Source of the DNA: Pseudomonas beijingensis | GTDB lineage: Bacteria > Pseudomonadota > Gammaproteobacteria > Pseudomonadales > Pseudomonadaceae | Reading direction: 5' to 3' | Length of the DNA stretch: 64,000 nucleotides | Assembly: GCF_030687295.1 (NCBI RefSeq) | Contig: NZ_CP117425.1 | Coordinates: 496,001-560,000 of the forward strand | Part shown: positions 34,722 through 41,894 of the stretch, piece by piece | Layout of the letters: every line of letters starts with the position of its first letter | Position numbering within the stretch: position 1 is the stretch's first letter | The notes under the pieces: model-generated | Told to the model about the DNA's origin: nothing | Databases searched by the model: none | What the model saw: the letters and a program-made list of their open reading frames with translations, nothing else | Translations under genes and position numbers: made by a program

Positions 34722-35570
34722 ATGCGCACTTTTCGTCTGGTGATTGCTTGCCCGGACCGCGTCGGCATCGTTGCTAAAGTCAGTAACTTTCTGGCGTCCC
34801 ATAACGGCTGGATCACCGAAGCGAGCCATCACTCGGACAATCAAAGCGGTTGGTTTTTCATGCGTCACGAGATTCGTGCCGACTCGCTGCCCTTCGGCAT
34901 TGAAGCCTTTCGTGAAGCGTTCGCACCCATTGCCGAAGAGTTCTCGATGGACTGGCGCATCACCGACACCGCGCAGAAAAAACGCGTGGTGCTGATGGCC
35001 AGCCGCGAGTCTCATTGCCTGGCTGACCTGTTGCACCGCTGGCACAGCGATGAGCTCGATTGCGACATCGCCTGTGTGATTTCCAACCATGACGATTTGC
35101 GCAGCATGGTGGAATGGCACGGCATCCCGTATTACCACGTACCGGTCAACCCGCAGGACAAGCACCCGGCGTTCGCCGAAGTCTCGCGGCTGGTCAAGCA
35201 CCACGACGCCGAGGTGGTGGTGCTGGCCCGCTACATGCAGATCCTGCCACCGGCCTTGTGCAGCGAATACGCCCATAAGGTCATCAACATCCACCACAGT
35301 TTCCTGCCATCGTTCGTCGGGGCCAAGCCGTACCACCAGGCGTCGATGCGCGGTGTGAAGCTGATTGGCGCCACCTGTCACTACGTGACCGAAGAGCTGG
35401 ATGCCGGCCCGATCATCGAGCAGGACGTGGTGCGTGTCAGCCACAGCGACAGCATCGAAGACATGGTGCGTTTCGGCCGTGACGTAGAGAAGATGGTGTT
35501 GGCCCGAGGCCTGCGTTATCACCTGGAAGACCGGGTGCTGGTGCATGGCAACAAGACCGTGGTCTTCTGA
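34722..35570 (+). CDS. purU: Formyltetrahydrofolate deformylase
   Basis: A 282-residue PurU that hydrolyses 10-formyltetrahydrofolate to tetrahydrofolate and formate, balancing one-carbon pools. An N-terminal ACT domain (FRLVIACPDRVGIVAKVSNFLASHNGWI) senses glycine/methionine in relatives; the catalytic domain is a formyltransferase fold with VINIHHSFLPSFVGAKPYHQA (catalytic Asn-His) and TEELDAGPIIEQD (catalytic Asp). The ATG at 34722 with GGAG ahead is the family start. Single gene with its own terminator. Pseudomonads often carry several PurU paralogues. Confidence 0.95.
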   Translation: MRTFRLVIACPDRVGIVAKVSNFLASHNGWITEASHHSDNQSGWFFMRHEIRADSLPFGIEAFREAFAPIAEEFSMDWRITDTAQKKRVVLMASRESHCLADLLHRWHSDELDCDIACVISNHDDLRSMVEWHGIPYYHVPVNPQDKHPAFAEVSRLVKHHDAEVVVLARYMQILPPALCSEYAHKVINIHHSFLPSFVGAKPYHQASMRGVKLIGATCHYVTEELDAGPIIEQDVVRVSHSDSIEDMVRFGRDVEKMVLARGLRYHLEDRVLVHGNKTVVF

Positions 35571-35583
35571 CTACACTGCAAGG

Positions 35584-35614
35584 GGCCTGGACGAGCGATC
35601 GCCAGGCCTTTTTG
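35584..35614 (+). terminator. Rho-independent terminator of purU
   Basis: GGCCTGG, eleven bases, CCAGGCC followed by TTTTTG, 13 bp after the stop. Confidence 0.8.
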
Positions 35615-35638
35615 TTTACTAAAGAACAACGATGTCCC

Positions 35639-35668
35639 TGTGGCGAGGGAGCAAGCTCCCTCGCCACG
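35639..35668. repeat. Compact GTGGCGAGGG-family REP hairpin
   Basis: TGTGGCGAGGGAGC directly abutting GCTCCCTCGCCACG: two arms with almost no spacer, just upstream of a small gene. Confidence 0.85.
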
Positions 35669-35699
35669 GTACATGCAACCTCAAAGGGAGGAACGCGCC

Positions 35700-35873
35700 A
35701 TGACCGATCCATTGGACAAAGCCACCTCCAAGGCGCCAGCCACCCTGGGCGAGGGCTGTCTGAGCCGCTATGACCCCGACGCGTTGAGCCCGGAGGACGG
35801 CACCGAGTTTCCCGATGCCGCACAATTGTGGGAGCAACTGCATCCCCAGGACGAGCCCGAACAGGCGCCGTGA
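35700..35873 (+). CDS. Small hypothetical protein (57 aa)
   Basis: An acidic, soluble 57-residue protein (MTDPLDKATSKAPATLGEG..LSRYDPDALSPEDGTEFPDAAQLWEQLHPQ) with no recognised domain. Support for coding: a strong RBS (GGGAGGA) seven bases before the ATG and a tidy stop 4 bp before the convergent LPG-synthase-like gene's end. Not recognised. Confidence 0.55.
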   Translation: MTDPLDKATSKAPATLGEGCLSRYDPDALSPEDGTEFPDAAQLWEQLHPQDEPEQAP

Positions 35874-35877
35874 CCGG

Positions 35878-36873
35878 TCAGGCCTGCCTGAGCCGGACCA
35901 GCTTCTTGATCAATGGCCGCCCGACCATCAGAAAGAACACCGGCCCGCCGGCCACCAGGTAAAAGTAATAGGTCACCGCCCGCCAGATCAGGATCGCCGC
36001 CGCTGCGGTGGACTTGCCCACCATGGGGGCCAACAGCGCCGCTGAGGTCAATTCGGCCGCCCCGGCACCGCCCGGCAGCAGGCTGAACTGTCCCGCGCTC
36101 AAGGACAGCATCTGGATCAGGAAACTCCAGGCCCACTGCAAATCCGCCCCCAGCCCCTTCAAGGCCAGGTACAACACGCTGTAGCGCAGCGCCCAATGCA
36201 GGCAGGTCAGGCCGAAGACTTGGAACAGCGTCTGTCGCGGCAGTTTCAACGTGTCGGTGAACGCCGCGAGGAAGTTCAGGATCTTGCGGCCCCAGCGTTG
36301 GCGGGTGGCGGTCTTTACCCGTAAGTGCCGCAGCACACGAGCGCCCAGCAGGATCAGCCGGCGGTGATAACGGGCCACCAGCACGCAGCCGCACAGCCCG
36401 CTAAACAATGAAATCGCGCTCAACGCCAGCATCCATTCCAGGCGCTGGCTGAGGTTCTGGAACAGCGCGTAGAACAGAATGCCCACCAAGGCGCAGAGGA
36501 AGAACAGCAAGTCGCTCAGTTGATCCATGGCAAACACCGCGCTGCCATGGGCTGGGCGTACGCCGTTGCGCGCCAGCAGGGCCATCAGCGTCAGCGGGCC
36601 ACCACTGCCACCGGGTGTCGCACACATGGCGAACTCGGTGGACATCACCACGCCCATGCTTTTCCATCGGCCGATGCGCCCACGGTATTCACCCAGTAAC
36701 AGGCGCAAGCGCACGGAATTCAAACCCCAGCACAGCACGATCATGCCGAGCATGGTTAGCAGCAGTGGCAGGGGAAAGCGCTGCACCCGCGACCACATTT
36801 CCCCGCCACCGACCAGCAACGGCACCAACAGCGCCGTGAGCAAGGCGACGCCCAGCCAGATTAGCCGTTTCAT
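35878..36873 (-). CDS. Lysylphosphatidylglycerol synthase-type TM protein (YbhN/UPF0104 fold)
   Basis: A 331-residue integral membrane protein with about eight spans, of the LPG_synthase_TM family (flippase-like domain without the aminoacyl transferase half). Typical stretches: SVRLRLLLGEYRGRIGRWKSMGVVMSTEFAMCATPGGSGG and LIQMLSLSAGQFSLLPGGAGAAELTSAALL, the second being the family's conserved PGG..G motif. It overlaps the DUF2334 gene by 4 bp (ATGA) and ends a three-gene operon with a glycosyltransferase. Possible role: lipid or glycolipid flipping; inferred from fold only. Confidence 0.82.
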   Translation of the reverse strand: MKRLIWLGVALLTALLVPLLVGGGEMWSRVQRFPLPLLLTMLGMIVLCWGLNSVRLRLLLGEYRGRIGRWKSMGVVMSTEFAMCATPGGSGGPLTLMALLARNGVRPAHGSAVFAMDQLSDLLFFLCALVGILFYALFQNLSQRLEWMLALSAISLFSGLCGCVLVARYHRRLILLGARVLRHLRVKTATRQRWGRKILNFLAAFTDTLKLPRQTLFQVFGLTCLHWALRYSVLYLALKGLGADLQWAWSFLIQMLSLSAGQFSLLPGGAGAAELTSAALLAPMVGKSTAAAAILIWRAVTYYFYLVAGGPVFFLMVGRPLIKKLVRLRQA

Positions 36874-37637
36874 GCGGCGCTGCGGGCCCGCAGCCCCTGG
36901 GTCGCCAGCCAGCCGACCTTGGTCATCGGCACGCGACCGTCGTTGAGCAAGCGTTCGAGGGTACGCAGCCAATAGTTGCGGGAAAACCCGTGGCGCATGT
37001 CCACCGGGTGCAGGCCCAGGCGAATCACCGGGGCCTGGCGCCAGCGCTGTTCACGCTGGTCGCTGATGACTTTAGACAGGCCACGGCGCCAGGCACTGCG
37101 GGCGCTCCAGACCAGCCCTGGCGCGTCGATGGCGGTGAAGTCGGGCAGGCGATAGAGGTGTTGGGTATCGCTGGTGTAGCTCAGCGGCAACTGGCGCAAG
37201 GCCCGGCGCGTGCCTTCGCTCATCAGCCAGGCCGGAGCGACGAAACCTTCCAACGGCCAGCGGTAACGCTCAAAGGTTTCGATCCCGGCGCGCAGGCGGG
37301 CGAGGGCGGCGGCCTCGGACAGGTGGTAGAACTCGCCCTCATGGGTATAGACCCGGCGCATGAACCAATCCTTGGGGTGGCGGGCGGCAGGGCCGTCGTC
37401 GCAATGGTAGTAACCATGCAACACCAGTTCGTCGCCGCGCTCGACCCGGCTGTCGAGCAGGCGGCGAAAGCCGGGATGAGCCTCCAGCGCATTGGTGCGG
37501 TGAAAGTCCGGTACCACCAGCCAGGTCATCGGCACCTGGCCGAGGGCATCCACGGCTTCGACGAAGGGCTGGTAGTCGGGCCAGGTTTGCGGTGCCACGT
37601 CATGCAGCACCAAGAGCACGCTAGTGTCCTGTATCAC
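36870..37637 (-). CDS. DUF2334 polysaccharide-deacetylase-like protein
   Basis: A 255-residue NodB-like (DUF2334) protein. Motifs: LLVLHDVAPQTW (first Asp), DELVLHGYYHCDD (HxxxH-like metal site), and VIRLGLHPVDMRHG near the end. Members act on carbohydrates or are of unknown activity. Start: GTG at 37637 with RBS AGGAAC eight bases ahead; both the start codon and the RBS lie within the left end of the inverted-repeat element 37621-37784, so the first ~5 residues (VIQDTS) are element-derived. It is followed by an overlapping membrane gene and preceded by a glycosyltransferase. Confidence 0.83.
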   Translation of the reverse strand: MIQDTSVLLVLHDVAPQTWPDYQPFVEAVDALGQVPMTWLVVPDFHRTNALEAHPGFRRLLDSRVERGDELVLHGYYHCDDGPAARHPKDWFMRRVYTHEGEFYHLSEAAALARLRAGIETFERYRWPLEGFVAPAWLMSEGTRRALRQLPLSYTSDTQHLYRLPDFTAIDAPGLVWSARSAWRRGLSKVISDQREQRWRQAPVIRLGLHPVDMRHGFSRNYWLRTLERLLNDGRVPMTKVGWLATQGLRARSAA

Positions 37638-37784
37638 AAATACTGTTCCTTTTTGACGGTGTCTGTTGTCGTCATGCTGCGTTGCCGCTCCTCGCTATAG
37701 CGGGCTATGACTCGTCGCGGCGCCTTGCCTGACGACAACAGCCACTCGCCAAGAAAGAAACGTATTTGCGAAACAGGACACTGG
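37621..37784. mobile_element. 164-bp palindromic MITE-like element
   Basis: Ends CTAGTGTCCTGTATCACAAA and (inverted) CCAGTGTCCTGTTTCGCAAA match at 16 of 20 bases; the inner CTGTTGTCGTCA/TGACGACAACAG (37663-37674 and 37730-37741) is a perfect 12-bp pair; the centre CTCGCTATAGCGGG is also self-complementary. No transposase. I see no clear target duplication. Such non-autonomous palindromes occur widely in Pseudomonas; which family this is cannot be told here. Confidence 0.75.
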
Positions 37785-37813
37785 GCGAATGATTCATCGA
37801 CACGGACCTCGCC

Positions 37814-38926
37814 TCACCCATTGGCCAGCATCGGCATCTGTTCGCCGAGCACGGCGTAGTAATGCCCCAGCAAGCTATTGACCACGGTGTCCCAGGCGTA
37901 ATGACGCTCCACATGCCGGCGCGCCAGCAGGCCCCGGCGCTGGCAGCCTTCGGCAAACAGTTGCCGCACGGCATTGGCCATGGCCTGGGGATTGTTGGGT
38001 GTGCACAGCAGGCCACAGTCCTCATGGACGATTTCGGTGAAAGCCCCGGCCGCCACCGCCACCACGGGAATACCGCTGGCCATGGCTTCGAGGATCACCA
38101 GGCCGAAGGTTTCCTGGTCGCCGGCGTGCAGCAGGGCATCGGCGCTGGCCATGAGCCGGGCAACTTGCGGCGCCGGGCAGAATTCGTCGACCACCGTGAC
38201 GTTGTCCGGCACTACGGCGGGCATCGACGAGCCCACCAACAACAGGTGATAGCGTTCGCCCAGGCGTTTCATGCACTTGAGCAACACCGGCAGGTTTTTT
38301 TCCTTGGAACCACGACCGGCGAAAATCAGCAGGCGCGTGTCTTCGGCGATACCCAGTTCGGCCCGCAGTTCCGGGTCGCGGGCGGCGGGGGTGAAGGTTT
38401 GCAGGTCGACGCCCAACGGTTGCACGAAGACGTTCTTGACCCCCAGCCCGGTCAGTTTGTCGGCCATGACCTGGCTCGGCGCCAGGACCCGGTCGAAATT
38501 GCCGTACAACTTGCTGACATAGGCTTCGATGTTGGGAGTGAACCAGTTGCCCATGCGGTTGCTCACCAGCAGCGGCAGGTCGGAGTGATAGAAACCGATG
38601 ACGGGCACGTCGAGCTGACGGCGGGCATCCAATGCGGCCCAGGCGGTGAGGTACGGATCACCGACCTCGATCAGATCCGGTTGCAGATCGCGCAGGACGT
38701 TGCGCCACGGCGCCAGGCGAAGGGGGAAACGATAGCCCTTGCCGAACGGCAGCGCCGGGGCTGGAACCTTGTAGATGCCGTCGTGCTCGCTCAAATGCGC
38801 GCCCGGGATCAACAGGCTGTGGCGAATGCCGGGCCGATCGCCCAGGCGCCGGTGCTTGGCATCCAGATAAGTGCGCACGCCTCCGCTGGCGGGGGCGTAG
38901 AACATAGTTATGTCCGCTATATGCAC
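37814..38926 (-). CDS. Glycosyltransferase family 4 (GT-B) protein
   Basis: A 370-residue GT4 glycosyltransferase, probably using a nucleotide-sugar donor. The N-terminal Rossmann domain begins VHIADITMFYAPASGGVRTYLDAKHRRL; the donor domain has LLIFAGRGSKEKNLPVLLKCMKRL, ADALLHAGDQETFGLVILEAMASGIPVVA (the EX7E-like catalytic region) and GAFTEIVHEDCGLL. First gene of an operon with DUF2334 and an LPG-synthase-type membrane protein, suggesting a glycolipid or envelope-sugar pathway. I start at GTG 38926 with GGAGGG nine bases ahead; the frame is open upstream through a REPIN with no coding support. Confidence 0.88.
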   Translation of the reverse strand: MHIADITMFYAPASGGVRTYLDAKHRRLGDRPGIRHSLLIPGAHLSEHDGIYKVPAPALPFGKGYRFPLRLAPWRNVLRDLQPDLIEVGDPYLTAWAALDARRQLDVPVIGFYHSDLPLLVSNRMGNWFTPNIEAYVSKLYGNFDRVLAPSQVMADKLTGLGVKNVFVQPLGVDLQTFTPAARDPELRAELGIAEDTRLLIFAGRGSKEKNLPVLLKCMKRLGERYHLLLVGSSMPAVVPDNVTVVDEFCPAPQVARLMASADALLHAGDQETFGLVILEAMASGIPVVAVAAGAFTEIVHEDCGLLCTPNNPQAMANAVRQLFAEGCQRRGLLARRHVERHYAWDTVVNSLLGHYYAVLGEQMPMLANG

Positions 38927-39043
38927 GATGAACGTCCCTCCGGTCTGTGTTCTCCTGTGTTGACCTTTAGTAAGAATAGATGTTCGGTTGGGGTTGTGGG
39001 GCGGGAGCGTTGCCAGTGGGTATTGCTGGGTTTGACGGGGCCT

Positions 39044-39120
39044 CATCGCGAGCAAGCTCGCCCCCACAGGGATTTGGGTCGGGCACAGATCCAATGTGGG
39101 AGCGAGCTTGCTCGCGATAG
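39044..39120. repeat. REPIN, GTGGGAGC family
   Basis: Outward-facing REP pair (CCCCCAC variant on the left arm) between the divergent glycosyltransferase and ATPase genes. Confidence 0.9.
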
Positions 39121-39233
39121 GGCCACCCCAGGCGCAGACTATTATTTCCTGACGCCAGGGCCTTAACGCGCCAGGCATGCTTTTATATAAGCGTGCAAAA
39201 TGGCGTCATATCGCAAACACCACGGGTGACCAC

Positions 39234-40724
39234 ATGCCTGACTCATCGCAACTCGTTATCGGCGCCGACCTCAGCGGCCAGCCCATCGCCCAGGCCATGC
39301 GCCTGGCGAACCGTCATGGTCTGGTGGCGGGCGCCACCGGTACCGGTAAGACCGTCACCTTGCAGCGCCTGGCGGAAATGTTCAGCGATGCCGGCGTGGC
39401 GGTGTTCGCGGCGGACATCAAGGGGGACCTGTGCGGCCTGGGCGCGGCCGGCAACCCCCAGGGCAAGATCGCCGAGCGCATCGCTGGCATGCCCTGGCTC
39501 AACCACAAGCCCCAGGCTTATCCGGTGACCTTGTGGGATATCCACGGTCAGTCCGGTCATCCGCTGCGCACCACTTTGAGTGAAATGGGCCCGTTGTTGA
39601 TCGGCAGTCTGCTGGAGCTAACGGACAGCCAGCAGTCGGCGCTCTACGCCGCGTTCAAGGTGGCCGACCGCGAGGGCCTGTTGCTGCTGGACCTCAAGGA
39701 CCTGAAAGCGCTGCTCAATCACCTCAAGGACAACCCCGAGCTGCTGGGGGACGACGCGGCGCTGATGACCACCGGCTCCAGCCAGGCGCTGCTGCGGCGC
39801 CTGTCCACCCTGGAACAGCAGGGCGCGGACGCGTTGTTCGGCGAACCAGCCTTGCAACTCGAAGACATCCTGCAACCGGCCAGCGATGGCCGTGGCCGCA
39901 TCCACTTGCTCGACGCCAGCCGCCTGGTCCACGAAGCGCCGAAGGTCTATGCGACGTTCCTGCTGTGGCTGCTGGCCGAGCTGTTCGAGCAATTGCCCGA
40001 GCGCGGCGATGCGGACAAACCGCTGCTGGCGCTGTTCTTCGATGAGGCACACTTGCTCTTTGCCGGTACGCCCAAGGCCTTGCAGGAACGCTTGGAGCAA
40101 GTGGTGCGGTTGATCCGCTCCAAGGGCGTGGGGGTGTATTTCGTGACCCAGTCGCCGGGCGACTTGCCGGACGATGTGCTGGCGCAGTTGGGGTTGCGCA
40201 TCCAGCACGGGTTGCGGGCCTTTACGGCCAAGGAACAGAAATCCCTGCGGGCGGTGGCCGACGGTTTCCGGCCCAACCCGCAGTTCGATGCTTTGGCGGT
40301 GCTCACTGAACTGGGCATTGGTGAGGCCTTGGTGGGCACCTTGCAGGAAAAAGGCACGCCGGAAATGGTCCAGCGGGTGTTGGTGGCTCCACCACAATCG
40401 CGCATCGGGCCGCTGACCGAGACCGAGCGCGCCGGCTTGATCAACAGTTCGTCGCTGCAAGGGCGCTACGACAAACCCATTGATCGTGAATCGGCCTATG
40501 AAGTGCTGATGGGGCGCAAGGGGTTGGAGCCCCAGGCCGAAGCGGTACCGGGCAAGCCCACGGCCGAAGAATCGAGCTTCACCGAAAAGGCCGGCGAGTT
40601 CCTCGGCACGGCAGCCGGCCAGGCGCTTAAATCGGCGATGCGCCAGGCGGCCAATCAATTGGGCCGGCAATTGGTGCGCGGGTTGATGGGGTCGTTGCTG
40701 GGGGGCAGTAAGCGGCGCCGATAG
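39234..40724 (+). CDS. HerA-like DUF853 ATPase
   Basis: A 496-residue FtsK/HerA-superfamily ATPase (DUF853, helicase HerA-like C-terminal). Walker A GATGTGKTVTLQRLAEMF, Walker B LLALFFDEAHLLFAG, a sensor GVGVYFVTQSPGDLPDDVLAQLG. The Gly/Lys-rich C-terminal tail follows. Cytosolic; the substrate is unknown, and the relatives YjgR/HerA-like are not linked here to a NurA nuclease. The ATG at 39234 has GGGTG ahead, and it begins the protein in family-typical MPDSSQLVIGADLSG. It stands alone; a REP cluster follows. Confidence 0.88.
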   Translation: MPDSSQLVIGADLSGQPIAQAMRLANRHGLVAGATGTGKTVTLQRLAEMFSDAGVAVFAADIKGDLCGLGAAGNPQGKIAERIAGMPWLNHKPQAYPVTLWDIHGQSGHPLRTTLSEMGPLLIGSLLELTDSQQSALYAAFKVADREGLLLLDLKDLKALLNHLKDNPELLGDDAALMTTGSSQALLRRLSTLEQQGADALFGEPALQLEDILQPASDGRGRIHLLDASRLVHEAPKVYATFLLWLLAELFEQLPERGDADKPLLALFFDEAHLLFAGTPKALQERLEQVVRLIRSKGVGVYFVTQSPGDLPDDVLAQLGLRIQHGLRAFTAKEQKSLRAVADGFRPNPQFDALAVLTELGIGEALVGTLQEKGTPEMVQRVLVAPPQSRIGPLTETERAGLINSSSLQGRYDKPIDRESAYEVLMGRKGLEPQAEAVPGKPTAEESSFTEKAGEFLGTAAGQALKSAMRQAANQLGRQLVRGLMGSLLGGSKRRR

Positions 40725-40743
40725 CCAGGACCGAGTCGCCCCT

Positions 40744-41107
40744 TTCGCGAGCAAGCCCGCTCCCACAATGGATCTGCGGCAGGCACACATGTTGCGCCCG
40801 GCAGAAATCTACTGTGGGAGCGGGCTTGCTCGCGAAGGCGGTTTAGCAGGCGAAGCATGTGCCGGCTGATCTGCCGCTATCGCGAGCAAGCTCGCCCCCA
40901 CAAGGGATTGGCGTTGTGCAAAAAATAAGTGTCCGCCGCAGATCCCCTGTGGGAGCGGGCTTGCTCGCGAAGGCGGTTTAGCAGGCGAAGCATGTGCCGG
41001 TTGATCTGCCGCTATCGCGAGCAAGCTCGCTCCCACAAGGGATTGGCGTTGTGCAAAAAATAAGTGTCTGCCGCAGATCCCCTGTGGGAGCGAGCTTGCT
41101 CGCGATA
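40744..41107. repeat. REP cluster with a 135-bp tandem duplication
   Basis: Six REPs. The unit beginning TGTGGGAGCGGGCTTGC and containing GGCGAAGCATGTGCCGG and GATTGGCGTTGTGCAAAAAATAAG-type linker (at 40813 and again at 40948) repeats with only a few T/C changes. The last copy ends at 41107. Confidence 0.9.
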
Positions 41108-41131
41108 GCTATCTAACAGGCGCCGAAAATC

Positions 41132-41587
41132 TCAACCCTTGGGCCGCGCATGTGCCGCCAACCGCTCCAGCGCCGCCCGCAGGTTGGGATCGGTGATGCC
41201 GTCCGCCGTGGCCTGGATGGTCGCCGCGGCGTCGGTGGACAAATCCAGCGTATGTCCCTTGGCGCCGACCTGGACGGTGGGCGGTTGTACCTTGAACAGG
41301 ATCCGCGTCAGGTTGGTGAACTCTTCGAACGCCTGCAATTGACGCAGCAGGCGCTTTTGCTGGTAACGCAAACGCGTGGCCCAGTGGCCGTCGGTGACGA
41401 TCAGCAACAAACTGCCTTCGCGCCAGGACGCCACGTGACAATGCTCGCGCGCGGCCGGTTGCAGCTGGCTGTCCAGCAGGCGTTGCAGGTGACCCAGGCG
41501 TCTGGCGTGGCCAAAGATGGCTTTCAGCGGCTTGGCTTCGCGCAGCAGAACGGCGGGTGCCTTGGCTGGAAGAGGGCGGAAGGCCAT
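41132..41587 (-). CDS. dciA: DciA-type helicase loader (DUF721)
   Basis: A 151-residue DUF721 protein; DciA is the ancestral loader of the replicative helicase DnaB in bacteria that lack DnaC. Features: AKAPAVLLREAKPLKAIFGHARRLGHLQRLLDSQL, REHCHVASWREGSLLLIVTDGHWATRLRYQQKRLL (the KH-like domain) and a less conserved C-terminal tail. ATG at 41587 (MAFRPLPAK); a TTG upstream would add five residues. It is divergent from secA, as usual in Pseudomonas. Confidence 0.85.
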   Translation of the reverse strand: MAFRPLPAKAPAVLLREAKPLKAIFGHARRLGHLQRLLDSQLQPAAREHCHVASWREGSLLLIVTDGHWATRLRYQQKRLLRQLQAFEEFTNLTRILFKVQPPTVQVGAKGHTLDLSTDAAATIQATADGITDPNLRAALERLAAHARPKG

Positions 41588-41894
41588 GAATGAATACCGC
41601 AAGTGACAGAGGCGCCATGGTAGCAGAAAGCGCCGGATGCGCTTCGACCCTCTCGCCCAGCGGCTTTTGGCTACACAATCAGTGAGTAACTTCTGCGCTT
41701 TGTGGGTTGAAGTTCGCGCAAAAGCCCTTATTTTAGGGTGGCCCCGTCACAGCGCTGTGCCAGCATCGTGGAATAACGCCACTTTCCTCTCCATCGTTTC
41801 CGGGTAGAATGCTCGTTCGCATGCGGCCATGAGGGCTGCACGGGCGACTCATGGGGCCGCCCTCCATCCCTTTAGTGTGGAAGATCCTGCCGAT
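41588..41894. other. Divergent region dciA / secA
   Basis: About 305 bp holding both promoters; TAGAAT at 41805-41810 is a possible -10 for secA. No secM-like ORF with an arrest motif is seen. Confidence 0.4.
41823..41860 (+). promoter_or_regulatory. Stable hairpin in the secA leader
   Basis: GCGGCC-ATGAG pairs with CTCAT-GG-GGCCGC around a 14-base loop: eleven pairs with a two-base bulge, 34 bases before the secA start codon. A possible RNA regulatory element, inferred from fold only. Confidence 0.5.

Noticed and set aside
41588..41894. A secM-like arrest peptide upstream of secA
   Set aside because: No short ORF with an arrest-like C-terminus or signal peptide is present.
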